Shown one piece after another: positions 53,799-63,208 of a stretch of 64,000 bases of DNA. Under the pieces are notes generated by a model that saw nothing but the letters and a program-made list of their open reading frames with translations, made no database searches and was not told the origin of the DNA. This DNA comes from Paenibacillus bovis (GTDB lineage Bacteria; Bacillota; Bacilli; Paenibacillales; Paenibacillaceae), in assembly GCF_001421015.2 (NCBI RefSeq), contig NZ_CP013023.1, positions 1,481,501-1,545,500 on the forward strand. The letters run 5' to 3'. The first letter of the stretch is position 1, and every line of letters starts with the position of its first letter. Made by a program: the position numbers and the translations under genes.

Positions 53799-54854
53799 TT
53801 ATTTCGCTCCGTAAATATCTGCTTCTTTGAGATAGTCATCCTTAACAACCGTATCGCGGATGTTGTCCTTGGTCACAGCTGTAGGCTCCAGCAGGATTGC
53901 AGGGACATCGATTTTACCGTTATTGACCTTACTGGTCGTCTGGATCGCGGTGCCTTTAGCTATTTGCAGCGCCATATCGGCGGCTTGCTTGGCAATAGCT
54001 GTGATTGGCTTGTAAATGGTCATGGCCTGCGTGCCTTTGGCGACGCGCTGTACACCGGCGAGTTCGGCATCCTGTCCGGATACAGGAACTCCGCTTACTC
54101 CGGCAGCCTGGAGGGCGTTGATGACACCGCCTGCTGTTCCATCGTTGGCAGCGACGACTGCATTAATCTTGTTGCCGTTTTGCTGAAGTGCAGAAGCCAT
54201 ATTTTTCTCGGCAGTTGCCGGGTCCCAGCCTTCGGTATATTTATCGTAGACGAGACGGATATTGCCTTTGTCGATCAGCGGTTTCAGTACGCTCATCGCT
54301 CCCTGACGGAACAGTACGGCATTGTTATCGGTCTCGGCACCGCCAATGTAGGCGTAGTTGCCGGTTGGCTGACGTTTGACGATTTCCTGTGCCTGCATCA
54401 CACCGACTTTTTCATTATCAAAAGACACATAATAATCCACATCGGCGTTTTTGATCAGGCGGTCATAAGAAAGCACTTTGACGCCGGCAGCATGGGCTTT
54501 CTCGACGATAGCAGCGGATTTCTCGGCATCATGCGGTACAACAACGAGTACATCGACGCCTTCCTGAATCAGCAGTTCAGCCTGCTTGACCTGCACATCA
54601 TCCAGTCCGTTGGCTGCGAGCGTTTTGACATGGCCGCCCTGATCCTGGATTGCTTTCTCAAACAGGGCTTTGTCTTTGTACCAGCGTTCTTCTTTGAGTG
54701 TATCCAGTACAAAGCCCACATAAGGCTTGTCATCCGGTGTTAGTTTGACTTTGGTCGCATCCGCGGTAGTAGCAGCGGGTGCCGGGCCACAGGCTGTAGC
54801 GAGTACAGTGGTCGCCAGCAGCATGATGCCGAGCAGTATTTTGGTGTTCTTCAT
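53799..54854 (-). CDS. Xylose-type sugar-binding lipoprotein (XylF-like)
   Basis: The 351-residue lipoprotein (leader ending ATAC, Cys22) belongs to the periplasmic sugar-binding family. It has the XylF-like patterns YVGFVLDTLKEERWYKDKAL, GVDVLVVVPHDAEKSAAIVE, VLSYDRLIKNADVDYYVSFD and AVVAANDGTAGGVINAL. Binding of D-xylose or a related pentose is likely. Normally such a gene heads an ABC operon, but no permease or ATPase gene is adjacent; it is instead the second gene after a chemoreceptor, 27 bases behind it. GGGAGG precedes the ATG. This suggests a sensory role, or a transporter encoded elsewhere. Confidence 0.88.
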   Translation of the reverse strand: MKNTKILLGIMLLATTVLATACGPAPAATTADATKVKLTPDDKPYVGFVLDTLKEERWYKDKALFEKAIQDQGGHVKTLAANGLDDVQVKQAELLIQEGVDVLVVVPHDAEKSAAIVEKAHAAGVKVLSYDRLIKNADVDYYVSFDNEKVGVMQAQEIVKRQPTGNYAYIGGAETDNNAVLFRQGAMSVLKPLIDKGNIRLVYDKYTEGWDPATAEKNMASALQQNGNKINAVVAANDGTAGGVINALQAAGVSGVPVSGQDAELAGVQRVAKGTQAMTIYKPITAIAKQAADMALQIAKGTAIQTTSKVNNGKIDVPAILLEPTAVTKDNIRDTVVKDDYLKEADIYGAK

Positions 54855-54881
54855 TTGGTATCCTCCCGATATCGGCTTCGT

Positions 54882-56588
54882 CTACAGATGGAAGCGTCCG
54901 ATCATGGTATTCATTCGTTCGACCATTTCCTTGAGCTGATAGACGCTGCTGGAAATATGGTCGATAGAAGCTCTCTGCTCGTGTACGGAAGCCGAGATTT
55001 GCTGGGCACCGGCAGCGGATTCTTCGGAAATGGCTGCGCTGTTGTTGACCGCTTCATTGATCTGATTGCTCGCGCCCTGTGCATGCTGCACCGTGTCGGA
55101 GATCGCCGTAACGCGTCCGGTCATATCTTCAATATACTGCTTGATTTCGGCGAAATATTGTCCGGTGATCTCGATCTTCTCTGTACCGGCAGTCACTTCG
55201 GCGTAGCCCTGTTTTAGCTCTTCGGACATGATAGTGGACTGCTGCTGGATATCGCTGATCACGCCGGTAATATCTTCGACGGAACGGGATACTTCTTCGG
55301 ACAATTTGCGGATTTCTCCGGCAACGACAGCGAATCCTTTGCCGGCTTCTCCTGCACGTGCAGCTTCAATCGAAGCATTCAGTGCCAGCAGATTGGTCTG
55401 CTTGGCGATCGATTTGATCACATCGGTAATCTCGGTGATCGAGTGTGTCTTGGCTTCCAGACTGGCGACTTTGTCCACCGAGCGGTTCATGACGTGGTTG
55501 ATAACATTCATCTGCTCCAGGGAAGCTTTCATCTGATGATCGCCTTTGACAGACGCATTCAGCGCTTCACCGGAGAAAGTAACCAGTTCTTCGCTGTGTG
55601 CACGCGCACGATCCAGCCGTCCGCTGAACTGCTGTGTGCTCTCGGCAATATCGGCTGTTTCGGTAGCCTGGCTGCTGGCGCCGGAAGCGAGTTCCTCGAT
55701 AGTAATCGCGATCTGCTCGCTGTTTTCTTTCACTCTACCGGATACATCGGACAAGGACGTTCCGTGCGTATCCATTTCGCCTGCCAGTATCTGTACTTCG
55801 CGGATCATGTTCTGCAGGGAAGTGCCCATGCGATTAATGGAATCGGACAGCATGCCGATCTCGTCATTGCCTGTATAGACGAGCGGTTCATTGTTCAGCT
55901 GACCTTCTGCGATTCGGTCACTGGCTTGAACGACTTTGTTCAATTCTTTGTTTACTTTGCGGCTGATCAGGTACATGAGGATAAAGCCGATCAGGATAGA
56001 TGCGAGGCCGGATACGATCAGTAGCGTAACAGTGCTGGTCATGCCTGCTTTGGTCTGCTCAATCGACAGCCCGCTCTCACGGCTGGCGACTTCTTTTAGC
56101 TGATTGCCGGCTTCCATCGTTTGTGACTTTAATTTTTCGGCATCGGTCTGCAGCTTGCCGAAGCTCTGAGTATTAATATTTTGTACGTTGGGAACAATTG
56201 TGCTGAAGAAATACTGATCCAGCTTGTCATTGTTCTCCAGAATCTGATTAAAGGTCTGCATTTGCTCTGGACTCAGCAGCGTTTTGGTTTGTTTGGCAAT
56301 CGCTGCGAATTTCATACTGTCATCCAGATAGTTTGATAAAATACGATCATCGGATAGCAGAATGTATTCCGGAATATGATTATATTTCTGGTTGTACAAC
56401 GACAGCAGCTCAGAGATACTCATGGCGCCCCAGCTCTTCATGCTGGATGTCTCCATCGTATTCCTAGCTGTCTGCAGTACGGTATAGGTAGCTGCTACAG
56501 ATGATAAAAAGATGACCGATACGAGAGCGAAAACGAGCATGTACTTCATGCCGATCTTCAAATTGCTCCATTTCCAATGTGTACTCAA
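54882..56588 (-). CDS. Methyl-accepting chemotaxis protein
   Basis: The 568-residue chemoreceptor has a first membrane helix (about 15-35), a helical extracytoplasmic sensor (about 40-185), a second membrane helix (about 187-210) and HAMP (to about 260). The cytoplasmic signalling coiled coil carries the conserved tip [20 protein letters not shown] and [21 protein letters not shown] at 56588 is the preferred start: GGGGGAG lies just before it, while the ATG at 56621 has none. The following gene encodes a xylose-type binding lipoprotein, so the receptor may detect the loaded binding protein. Confidence 0.92.
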   Translation of the reverse strand: MSTHWKWSNLKIGMKYMLVFALVSVIFLSSVAATYTVLQTARNTMETSSMKSWGAMSISELLSLYNQKYNHIPEYILLSDDRILSNYLDDSMKFAAIAKQTKTLLSPEQMQTFNQILENNDKLDQYFFSTIVPNVQNINTQSFGKLQTDAEKLKSQTMEAGNQLKEVASRESGLSIEQTKAGMTSTVTLLIVSGLASILIGFILMYLISRKVNKELNKVVQASDRIAEGQLNNEPLVYTGNDEIGMLSDSINRMGTSLQNMIREVQILAGEMDTHGTSLSDVSGRVKENSEQIAITIEELASGASSQATETADIAESTQQFSGRLDRARAHSEELVTFSGEALNASVKGDHQMKASLEQMNVINHVMNRSVDKVASLEAKTHSITEITDVIKSIAKQTNLLALNASIEAARAGEAGKGFAVVAGEIRKLSEEVSRSVEDITGVISDIQQQSTIMSEELKQGYAEVTAGTEKIEITGQYFAEIKQYIEDMTGRVTAISDTVQHAQGASNQINEAVNNSAAISEESAAGAQQISASVHEQRASIDHISSSVYQLKEMVERMNTMIGRFHL

Positions 56589-56858
56589 ACGGACTCCCCC
56601 TGCTCTGACGAGACTTGACATAGAATGTTACTACTTCACCTATATCGGTCAAAAGATGCAGGAACTAAATACCTAAGTAAGCTATAAAAGAGTAAGTAGG
56701 TTAAATAAAAGGCAGCGTTTGCACAAAAAGAAGAAAAAAGCCGCTAGAAGCCTGCTTTTCCCTGTGGACACCTATTGTTCATAAATAGGTTGAGTATATT
56801 TCTAAGTAGTATAAATCGCGTATTATAGAAGTATAAAAAGAGAAAGATGAGGTGCTGT

Positions 56859-57443
56859 ATGCTGAACGATCATGGTCTTGAATTGACGGAAGACTACTGG
56901 CAGGCAATTATCCAAAATAATGCTGCTTATGATGGTGTGTTCTTTTATGCTGTTCGCACTACCGGTATTTTCTGTCGACCATCTTGCAGATCGCGCAGAC
57001 CCAATCGCGAGAATGTCAGAGTCTTCCGACAGGGTACGGAAGCAATTTCAGCCGGCTTTCATGCCTGCAAGCGATGCCAGCCGGATCAACTGCAGCCACC
57101 GCGTCAGGAATGGGTGCAAGGCATCGCTGCACTGATCGAACAGAGGTATGCAGAGAAACTGAATCTCGAAGAACTGTCGCAAGCTTCGAATCTGAGTCCG
57201 TTTCATTTGCAGCGTTCGTTCAAGGAAATCCGTGGCTGTTCACCAACCGGATATCTTCAATCTATACGTCTGCGCAAAGCGGCAGAGTTGCTTCGGGAAA
57301 CAGACAAAACCATCTCCCGTATCGGGATAGAAGTAGGAATGCCGAATCCAGCTTATCTGGCTACTTTGTTCAAAAAGAAATACGGACTTACTCCCAAGGC
57401 TTACCGGCTGCATATGCATTCCACGAAGAAGTCCGTTAGATAA
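56859..57443 (+). CDS. adaA: Methylphosphotriester-sensing regulator, AdaA type
   Basis: AdaA repairs methylphosphotriesters in DNA by moving the methyl group to a cysteine and then activates the adaptive response to alkylation. The 194-residue protein has the zinc/methyl-acceptor domain with Cys39, Cys43, Cys70 and Cys73 (GIFCRPSC, HACKRCQ), aligned with Cys38, 42, 69 and 72 of E. coli Ada. A C-terminal AraC-type domain follows (about 100-190, LEELSQASNLSPFHLQRSFK, PTGYLQSIRLRKAAELL, GLTPKAYR). GAGGTG precedes the ATG at 56859. The usual partner adaB is not next to it. Confidence 0.93.
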   Translation: MLNDHGLELTEDYWQAIIQNNAAYDGVFFYAVRTTGIFCRPSCRSRRPNRENVRVFRQGTEAISAGFHACKRCQPDQLQPPRQEWVQGIAALIEQRYAEKLNLEELSQASNLSPFHLQRSFKEIRGCSPTGYLQSIRLRKAAELLRETDKTISRIGIEVGMPNPAYLATLFKKKYGLTPKAYRLHMHSTKKSVR

Positions 57444-57835
57444 AAGGAAGCTGCTTTCAACGAAGTGATTGAATCAAATGATTGGCACAGCCTTGAGGAT
57501 ATCAACCGTACTCTAATTACATGATAGCACTCACTAAAAAACAAAATTGTATAGACGACCGTATACCATCCTACGCAGTTAGCGATAAGACCATCGAGAA
57601 TGATTCGTGATAGATGCCTGTACTTTTCTCTTCAAGAGAAGCGTACAGGCATTTTTTGTTTTTGATAAAAAAATATCATAAATACATAAAAAGATAATTT
57701 TTTACCAAAATAGTCATCTTCGTTAATCATCTGCTTACACTTCGTCCCTAATATGAATAAAGAAAGCGGCGCACGCGGCAGCTGCAGAACAGCGATGCCG
57801 GAGGATGCCATTTATCATTATTCCAGGAGGAATTT
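57444..57835. other. Intergenic region between adaA and importer operon
   Basis: No gene was recognised. It contains the terminator near 57.63 kb and the leader of the importer operon, an AT-rich stretch at 57655-57720. Confidence 0.35.
57614..57657 (+). terminator. Terminator hairpin
   Basis: ATGCCTGTAC (57614-57623) pairs with GTACAGGCAT (57643-57652) with an inner CTCTT/AGAG stem, then T's. Confidence 0.9.
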
Positions 57836-59017
57836 ATGAACAACGGATCGATGAACCCCAAATGGATCAAACCTGCAGGCCTGCTGTCTCTGCTGCTCGT
57901 GCCTGCCTTGATGTTATCAGCCTGCGGCAATGCGGGAACCGAGGCAGCAGCGAACGGACAGAATGTTCAGGCAGTGACAACGAATGAAACGGTAGACCAG
58001 CTCTACACCCAGGCCAAGCAGGAAGGCAAGGTAGTCGTATACTCTACCTCTGGCCGGGCCAATGATGCTGCCGAGACTTTTATGAAAAAGTATCCGGGCG
58101 TCAAAGTGGAAGTCAGCAAGGTGAAATCGGACGAGATGATGGACAAGGTCACCAATGAACAGGATGCCGGACAGTTCAATCCCGATGTGATTATTACCAA
58201 GGAAGTGAGCGGCGCTGTCGGCAAGGAAATGGTTGAGCAGGGACGCTATCTCAAATATCTGCCTGATGATATCGCACCCAAGGTAGACGAGCCCTACCGT
58301 ACCAAGGCACCGGGTTATGCCAACTATGCTGAGTTCCGGACAATCTTTTACAACACGGATTATTACAAAAAGACCCCTGTGACCAACTGGTGGGATCTGA
58401 CGACACCGGAATTCAAAAACAAAGTCTATGTCGCCGATCCGCTCAGCTCTCCGGCATTTATGGATCTGTTCACCACGATGGTCATACATAGCGATGATAT
58501 GGCAGCCGCCTACAAGCAGAAGTTCGGCAAAGATATTCAATTGAACGGCACGGAAAATGCCGGTTACGAGTTTATCCGTCAGCTGTTCGCCAATGGATTG
58601 ACTGTACTCAAAGGCAGTGATGATGTACTCGATGCGATCGGTAAAACAGCCAGTGGTGCTGTCGGGATTGCTGTCTCCGGCGATGTATCCAAAGTCGAGG
58701 AGAATGGCTGGGATGTGAAGCCGATCTATGATATTCAGCCGAAAACCTCGGTAGCTGATTCCGGCTATCTGTATATTGCGAACAAAGCACCGCATCAGGC
58801 AGCAGGCAAGCTGTTTATCCGCTGGATGATGGGCGAGCAGGATGGCAAGGGCGAAGGCCTGGCAGCCTTTAACGAAGTCGGATCGTGGGTACCACGCTCG
58901 GATGTGAAGACCAAGAATCCGGTTGGGTTTGAGCAGCTGAACCTGTGGGATTATGACGCGGATACGCTGTACATGACTTCGCCCAAAGTACGCGATTTCT
59001 GGATTCAGCAAAAATAA
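57836..59017 (+). CDS. FbpA/AfuA-type substrate-binding lipoprotein
   Basis: The 393-residue precursor ends its leader in LSAC (Cys30). The mature protein is a class II binding protein of the ferric iron / sugar-phosphate / phosphonate group (VVVYSTSGRANDAAETFMKK, PDVIITKEVSGAVG, YAEFRTIFYNTDYYKK, TNWWDLTTPEFKNKVYVADP). Such proteins bind Fe(III), but AfuA-type members bind hexose phosphates and others aminoethylphosphonate, so the fold does not fix the ligand. AGGAGGA precedes the ATG. The following genes encode a two-domain permease, an ATPase, a PHP phosphoesterase and an RpiR regulator, which together favour a phosphorylated ligand. Confidence 0.9.
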   Translation: MNNGSMNPKWIKPAGLLSLLLVPALMLSACGNAGTEAAANGQNVQAVTTNETVDQLYTQAKQEGKVVVYSTSGRANDAAETFMKKYPGVKVEVSKVKSDEMMDKVTNEQDAGQFNPDVIITKEVSGAVGKEMVEQGRYLKYLPDDIAPKVDEPYRTKAPGYANYAEFRTIFYNTDYYKKTPVTNWWDLTTPEFKNKVYVADPLSSPAFMDLFTTMVIHSDDMAAAYKQKFGKDIQLNGTENAGYEFIRQLFANGLTVLKGSDDVLDAIGKTASGAVGIAVSGDVSKVEENGWDVKPIYDIQPKTSVADSGYLYIANKAPHQAAGKLFIRWMMGEQDGKGEGLAAFNEVGSWVPRSDVKTKNPVGFEQLNLWDYDADTLYMTSPKVRDFWIQQK

Positions 59018-59126
59018 TCGTAGTCTGTGGAAGCTGCAGCGCGCAGGAATGTGATTCTGACTCTGGGGCAGCTTCTATGCTTCAACTTCTATCCACATCA
59101 AATAACTCAAAAAGGAGGGGAGCCGG

Positions 59127-60965
59127 ATGTCCAGCAAATCATTACAGCCCATCTCCCTAAAACGAAACCGTAGCCGTCTGTGGAATCAGGTGACGGGCTG
59201 GCTGCGCAATCCGGTGAACCTGATCGGAACGATCGGCCTATTGTTCCTTGCGTATACAATTATCTGGCCGGTCATCGAGATTCTGATCGCGACTTTTGTC
59301 TGGAAGCAGCAGGATATGCGGATTACCGCAGCAGCCAATCCGGGGCACTTTACGTTTTATCACTGGCAGCGAGTACTGGCGAGCGAGATTAGTCCATCCC
59401 TGTTTTACAAGCCGATTCTGCACGCTTCGGCGGTAGCTGTTACCGTATCATTTATATCCATGGTGCTTGGCTGCGGACTCGCCTGGCTAGTGACCCGTAC
59501 AGATCTGCCTTTCAAAAAAGGAATTACTTTTCTCGCAGTGATTCCGTATCTGCTGCCCTCCTGGGTTATTGCACAAGCCTGGCTGACTTTTTTCAAAAAC
59601 GAAAAAATCGGCGGGACTCCGGGGATTCTACAGTCGCTCACTCATATGAGTACGCCGGACTGGCTGGCGTATGGATTTGTACCGATTGTGGCTTCGCTGT
59701 CGATTCATGACAGTGTGTACTTTTTCCTGCTGGTTGGTGCTGCGCTTAGCTCGATGAATAGCCAGCTGGAGGAAGCCGCCAGTATGAGCGGAGCAGGCCG
59801 TGCGCGCATTTTGCGCCGGATCGTCTTTCCGCTAATGCTGCCGGCGATTCTGTCAGGATTTATCCTGACGTTTACTCGTGCGATCAGCTCGTATGGTGTA
59901 CCGGCGATACTGGGTACACCGGTTGATTTCTATATGATCTCGACGATGCTCTATTCCAGTATGCGGGCTCGGCTGACGACCGAAGCACATGTGCTCAGTC
60001 TGATGCTGATGCTGATCTCGATGCTGATGATCTATATGAACCACCGGATTGTCGGTCGTCAGCGCAGCTTCGTCACGGTCACTGGCAAGGACAGCCACAA
60101 GACATTGATGCCGCTGGGCCGGCTACGTCGACCGATGGCGGCTGTCACAGTGGTGCTGATGACTCTGGTATCGGTTGTACCACTGCTGATTCTGCTGGTG
60201 CAGACATTCATGCTGCGTGAGGGCGTCTACACAGCCGATAACTGGACCTTGCATTACTGGCTTGGCGGTTCGATAAGCGGTATTAATTCCGGTGAAAAGG
60301 GTGTACTGCAGAATCCGATTTTCCTGCTGGCACTGCGCAACTCGCTCTGGATTGCGGCTATTTCATCAGTGATTGCTGCGGTAGTCGGTCTGATCCTCGG
60401 CTATGTAGCTGCCAGAGGCAAGCAGACATGGATCGGCCGCATGGTGGATCAGGTATCCTTTTTCCCGTATCTGATTCCGGGGATTTCACTGTCGGCCATT
60501 TATATTACGATGTTCGCCAAGCCGCATTTTATCGTACCTGCGCTGTATGGCACGGTCTGGCTGATTATTCTGATTACGGTCGTCAAAGAGCTTCCTTTTA
60601 CCGTCAAGGCAGGCAGCGCATCAGTTATGCAGATTGGCGGTGAACTGGAAGAATCGGCCCAGATCAGTGGAGCTTCCTGGTGGACGCGGTTCCGCCGGAT
60701 TCTGCTGCCGCTGAACCGTAAAAGTCTGCTGTCCGCCTTTTTGCTTGTGTTTATCGGAGCAATGAAGGAGACCGAATTGATCATCATGCTGGTCACGCCG
60801 CGGACAGAGACACTGACGACATTAACATTTGAATATGTGGAAAAGGGTTATACCCAATTGACCAACGTGGTGCTGATGATCATGATCGCGATAGTGATTC
60901 TGGTATATTATCTGGCGACCAAATACGGCAAGGCGGATTTGACCACAGGGATAGGAGGGCAATAA
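59127..60965 (+). CDS. ABC importer permease with two fused membrane domains
   Basis: The 612-residue permease is the FbpB/AfuB-type fusion of two BPD_transp_1 domains with about twelve membrane segments. Each half carries its EAA coupling loop: LEEAASMSGAGRARILRRIV near residue 215 and LEESAQISGASWWTRFRRIL near 510. A charged linker (about 310-325) joins the halves. AAGGAGGGGA precedes the ATG. The gene ends one base before the ATPase start. Confidence 0.95.
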   Translation: MSSKSLQPISLKRNRSRLWNQVTGWLRNPVNLIGTIGLLFLAYTIIWPVIEILIATFVWKQQDMRITAAANPGHFTFYHWQRVLASEISPSLFYKPILHASAVAVTVSFISMVLGCGLAWLVTRTDLPFKKGITFLAVIPYLLPSWVIAQAWLTFFKNEKIGGTPGILQSLTHMSTPDWLAYGFVPIVASLSIHDSVYFFLLVGAALSSMNSQLEEAASMSGAGRARILRRIVFPLMLPAILSGFILTFTRAISSYGVPAILGTPVDFYMISTMLYSSMRARLTTEAHVLSLMLMLISMLMIYMNHRIVGRQRSFVTVTGKDSHKTLMPLGRLRRPMAAVTVVLMTLVSVVPLLILLVQTFMLREGVYTADNWTLHYWLGGSISGINSGEKGVLQNPIFLLALRNSLWIAAISSVIAAVVGLILGYVAARGKQTWIGRMVDQVSFFPYLIPGISLSAIYITMFAKPHFIVPALYGTVWLIILITVVKELPFTVKAGSASVMQIGGELEESAQISGASWWTRFRRILLPLNRKSLLSAFLLVFIGAMKETELIIMLVTPRTETLTTLTFEYVEKGYTQLTNVVLMIMIAIVILVYYLATKYGKADLTTGIGGQ

Positions 60966-60966
60966 G

Positions 60967-62109
60967 ATGAATGCAATTGAACTGCAGGGAATCCAGGTGA
61001 ATATGGGTCGCAAACCTATACTGAAAGGCATCGACCTGACGATTGAGCAGGGAGACTTTATGACCTTTCTCGGTCCATCGGGCTGCGGCAAGACGACACT
61101 GCTGCGTACGATTGCCGGTCTGCAAAAAGCAGATGGCGGCACGATTGTACTGAATGGCAAGGAAGTGGCCAATGGAGAGACTGCCTATCATATGGACCCC
61201 GCCAAGCGCGGACTTAGTCTGGTATTCCAGAGCTATGCCCTGTGGCCGCATATGTCGGTCTATGAGAATGTAGCCTTCGGTCTGCAGGTACGCCGGCAGT
61301 CCAAAGCCGAGATTCGCGAGAAAGTCACAGCCGCATTGACCAAGGTACGGATCGCTGATCTGGCTGAGCGTTATCCAGGCGAGCTATCCGGTGGACAGCA
61401 ACAGCGTGTAGCCATTGCCCGGGCGATTGTTACCGAGCCGGAGGTGCTGCTGCTGGATGAGCCATTGTCCAATCTGGATGCCCGGCTGCGCGTCGAGATG
61501 AGAGCCGAACTCAAGCGGTTGCATCGGGAACTGGGAGCGACGATTATCTACGTAACCCATGATCAGCAGGAAGCATTGACTCTCTCGACCCGGATCGCTG
61601 TATTTTTTGAAGGGGAGATTGTGCAGCTGGATCGTCCGCAGACATTGTATCAGCGTCCGGCTACGCTGCAGGTTGCCGATTTCTTCGGCAATGGGGGGAT
61701 GGATACGAATCATCTGCCTGCCGAACTGATTGCGGCGGATGGCGGAAGAATATACCTGAGTTCGCCGGTCTGTTCTTTTCCACTGGAGGGAATCACGCTT
61801 ACCGAGACGATGCCGGTCATCCTGACGATCAAGCCGGAGCATATCCAGCTGCATCGTAGTTACGCTCCGCAATCGGTGCCCTGTGTAGTTGAAGCGGTAT
61901 TCCCGGCAGGCGCCGAGACGCTGGTGAAGCTAATGACCGATGGCAGCGAACTGAGTGCCCGTGTACTCGGAGATGCCGAGTACAGCTGCGGAGAAACGGT
62001 ATATATCACGCTGAATCCTGAACATATGAATCTGTATAACCGGGACAGCGGTATCCTGCTGGATCGGGTGCGTCCCAGTGTACCTGCCCGGGAAATGATC
62101 CGCGCCTGA
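60967..62109 (+). CDS. ABC importer ATP-binding protein (FbpC/PotA type)
   Basis: The 380-residue ATPase has Walker A GPSGCGKTTLL, Q-loop VFQSYALWPHM, signature LSGGQQQRVAIARA, Walker B VLLLDEPLSNLD and switch His in YVTHDQQEA. A C-terminal TOBE-type beta domain (about 270-365) follows. GGAGGGC lies before the ATG. It energises the fused permease. Its stop is followed after 84 bases by the PHP gene. Confidence 0.96.
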   Translation: MNAIELQGIQVNMGRKPILKGIDLTIEQGDFMTFLGPSGCGKTTLLRTIAGLQKADGGTIVLNGKEVANGETAYHMDPAKRGLSLVFQSYALWPHMSVYENVAFGLQVRRQSKAEIREKVTAALTKVRIADLAERYPGELSGGQQQRVAIARAIVTEPEVLLLDEPLSNLDARLRVEMRAELKRLHRELGATIIYVTHDQQEALTLSTRIAVFFEGEIVQLDRPQTLYQRPATLQVADFFGNGGMDTNHLPAELIAADGGRIYLSSPVCSFPLEGITLTETMPVILTIKPEHIQLHRSYAPQSVPCVVEAVFPAGAETLVKLMTDGSELSARVLGDAEYSCGETVYITLNPEHMNLYNRDSGILLDRVRPSVPAREMIRA

Positions 62110-62193
62110 TTGATCCATGCAATACCACATCTCCGGCTGCCGGGTAATAGTGAACGATCTACCAATCCTGTTTAACTTATGGAGGAATTTATA

Positions 62194-62964
62194 ATGAAAA
62201 TCGATTTTCATATTCATGCCAAACTGTCCAAAAAAACAGACTTCTCGATAGAGCATTTCTATACGATTCTGGATGAAGCCAAAATGCACGGTCTGGATGC
62301 GATCATTCTGACTGAACATTTTAATACCCGTCGATTTGACGAAGTATATGGTACACTCGATCAGCATTTGCCATGCAATGGGCATTATTATAACCGCGAT
62401 GGCTTCCGTATTTTCACAGGCATGGAAGTAGACGTAGCAGAAGGTGGACATATTCTGGTGAGTGGACCGAAGGATGCGCTATTGAATGTACGTCAGGCGC
62501 TGGAAAGTTACACGTCGCCGGATCACTTTATCCCGCTGGAAGGATTATTCGATCTGTGTCATCCAGCAGGACTCATGGTGATCGGAGGTCATCCGTTCCG
62601 TGAATCCAATCATCTGTATCATGTAGCGCCGGAGCTGCTGCGCCGGTTCGATGCGTTTGATCTGAACGGCAAGGATCTGCATGAGATCGGTATTCAGGAA
62701 AATATCGCCAAAGTACTCACACTAGGCGAGCAGCATCAGGTGCCTGTCGTTGCCGGCAGTGATGCACACCAGATGTTCCAGGTAGGCTGCGTATTCAACG
62801 AGCTGCCGGGTACATACGAGACCGTAGCGGATATTCGCCAGGCGATTCAGGATGGGCTCTGCCGTCGTACCATTTCCCCTTCGCTGCACCTGCAGGTACG
62901 CGCTGCCAATGCTGTGAAAAAGCTGCTCAAGAAAAAAGTCGAAGTAACCGACTCACCGAACTAA
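62194..62964 (+). CDS. PHP-domain metallo-phosphoesterase
   Basis: The 256-residue protein has the metal-binding motifs of the PHP family in order: DFHIHA (His-x-His) at the start, LTEHF, the glutamate in GMEVDVAEGGH, VIGGHPF and VAGSDAH near 195. PHP phosphoesterases hydrolyse phosphomonoesters such as histidinol phosphate, or other phosphorylated substrates. Its place behind an AfuA/FbpA-type importer suggests that it removes phosphate from the imported compound. GGAGG lies eight bases before the ATG at 62194. Confidence 0.88.
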   Translation: MKIDFHIHAKLSKKTDFSIEHFYTILDEAKMHGLDAIILTEHFNTRRFDEVYGTLDQHLPCNGHYYNRDGFRIFTGMEVDVAEGGHILVSGPKDALLNVRQALESYTSPDHFIPLEGLFDLCHPAGLMVIGGHPFRESNHLYHVAPELLRRFDAFDLNGKDLHEIGIQENIAKVLTLGEQHQVPVVAGSDAHQMFQVGCVFNELPGTYETVADIRQAIQDGLCRRTISPSLHLQVRAANAVKKLLKKKVEVTDSPN

Positions 62965-62969
62965 GCAAA

Positions 62970-63021
62970 AGATGCTGTAGAGGCTGTGCCTTATTTCAGG
63001 CAGCAGTCTGTACAGCATTCT
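62970..63021 (+). terminator. Imperfect hairpin after PHP gene
   Basis: ATGCTGTA (62972-62979) pairs with TACAGCAT (63011-63018) around an inner GC-rich stem. No T-run follows, so it may not stop transcription fully. Confidence 0.35.
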
Positions 63022-63103
63022 GCATCATCAGCAGGTACGCCTACGTATTAACTAACCTCCTCGTATCGCACAGATAGTGGGTATTGCAGCGATACAAGCA
63101 GAT

Positions 63104-63162
<59 letters not shown>

Positions 63163-63208
63163 CGCGAGATGACAGATTGATTATGGACAGAAAGCAGAGG
63201 TTTGCACC

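Noticed and set aside
57917..59011. 364-codon frame antisense to the binding-protein gene
   Set aside because: Shadow frame; composition mirrors the sense gene and no start context was found.
57836..59017. Straight call as ferric iron-binding protein
   Set aside because: The downstream PHP and RpiR genes and the absence of a visible Fur box speak for another ligand; kept as an alternative only.
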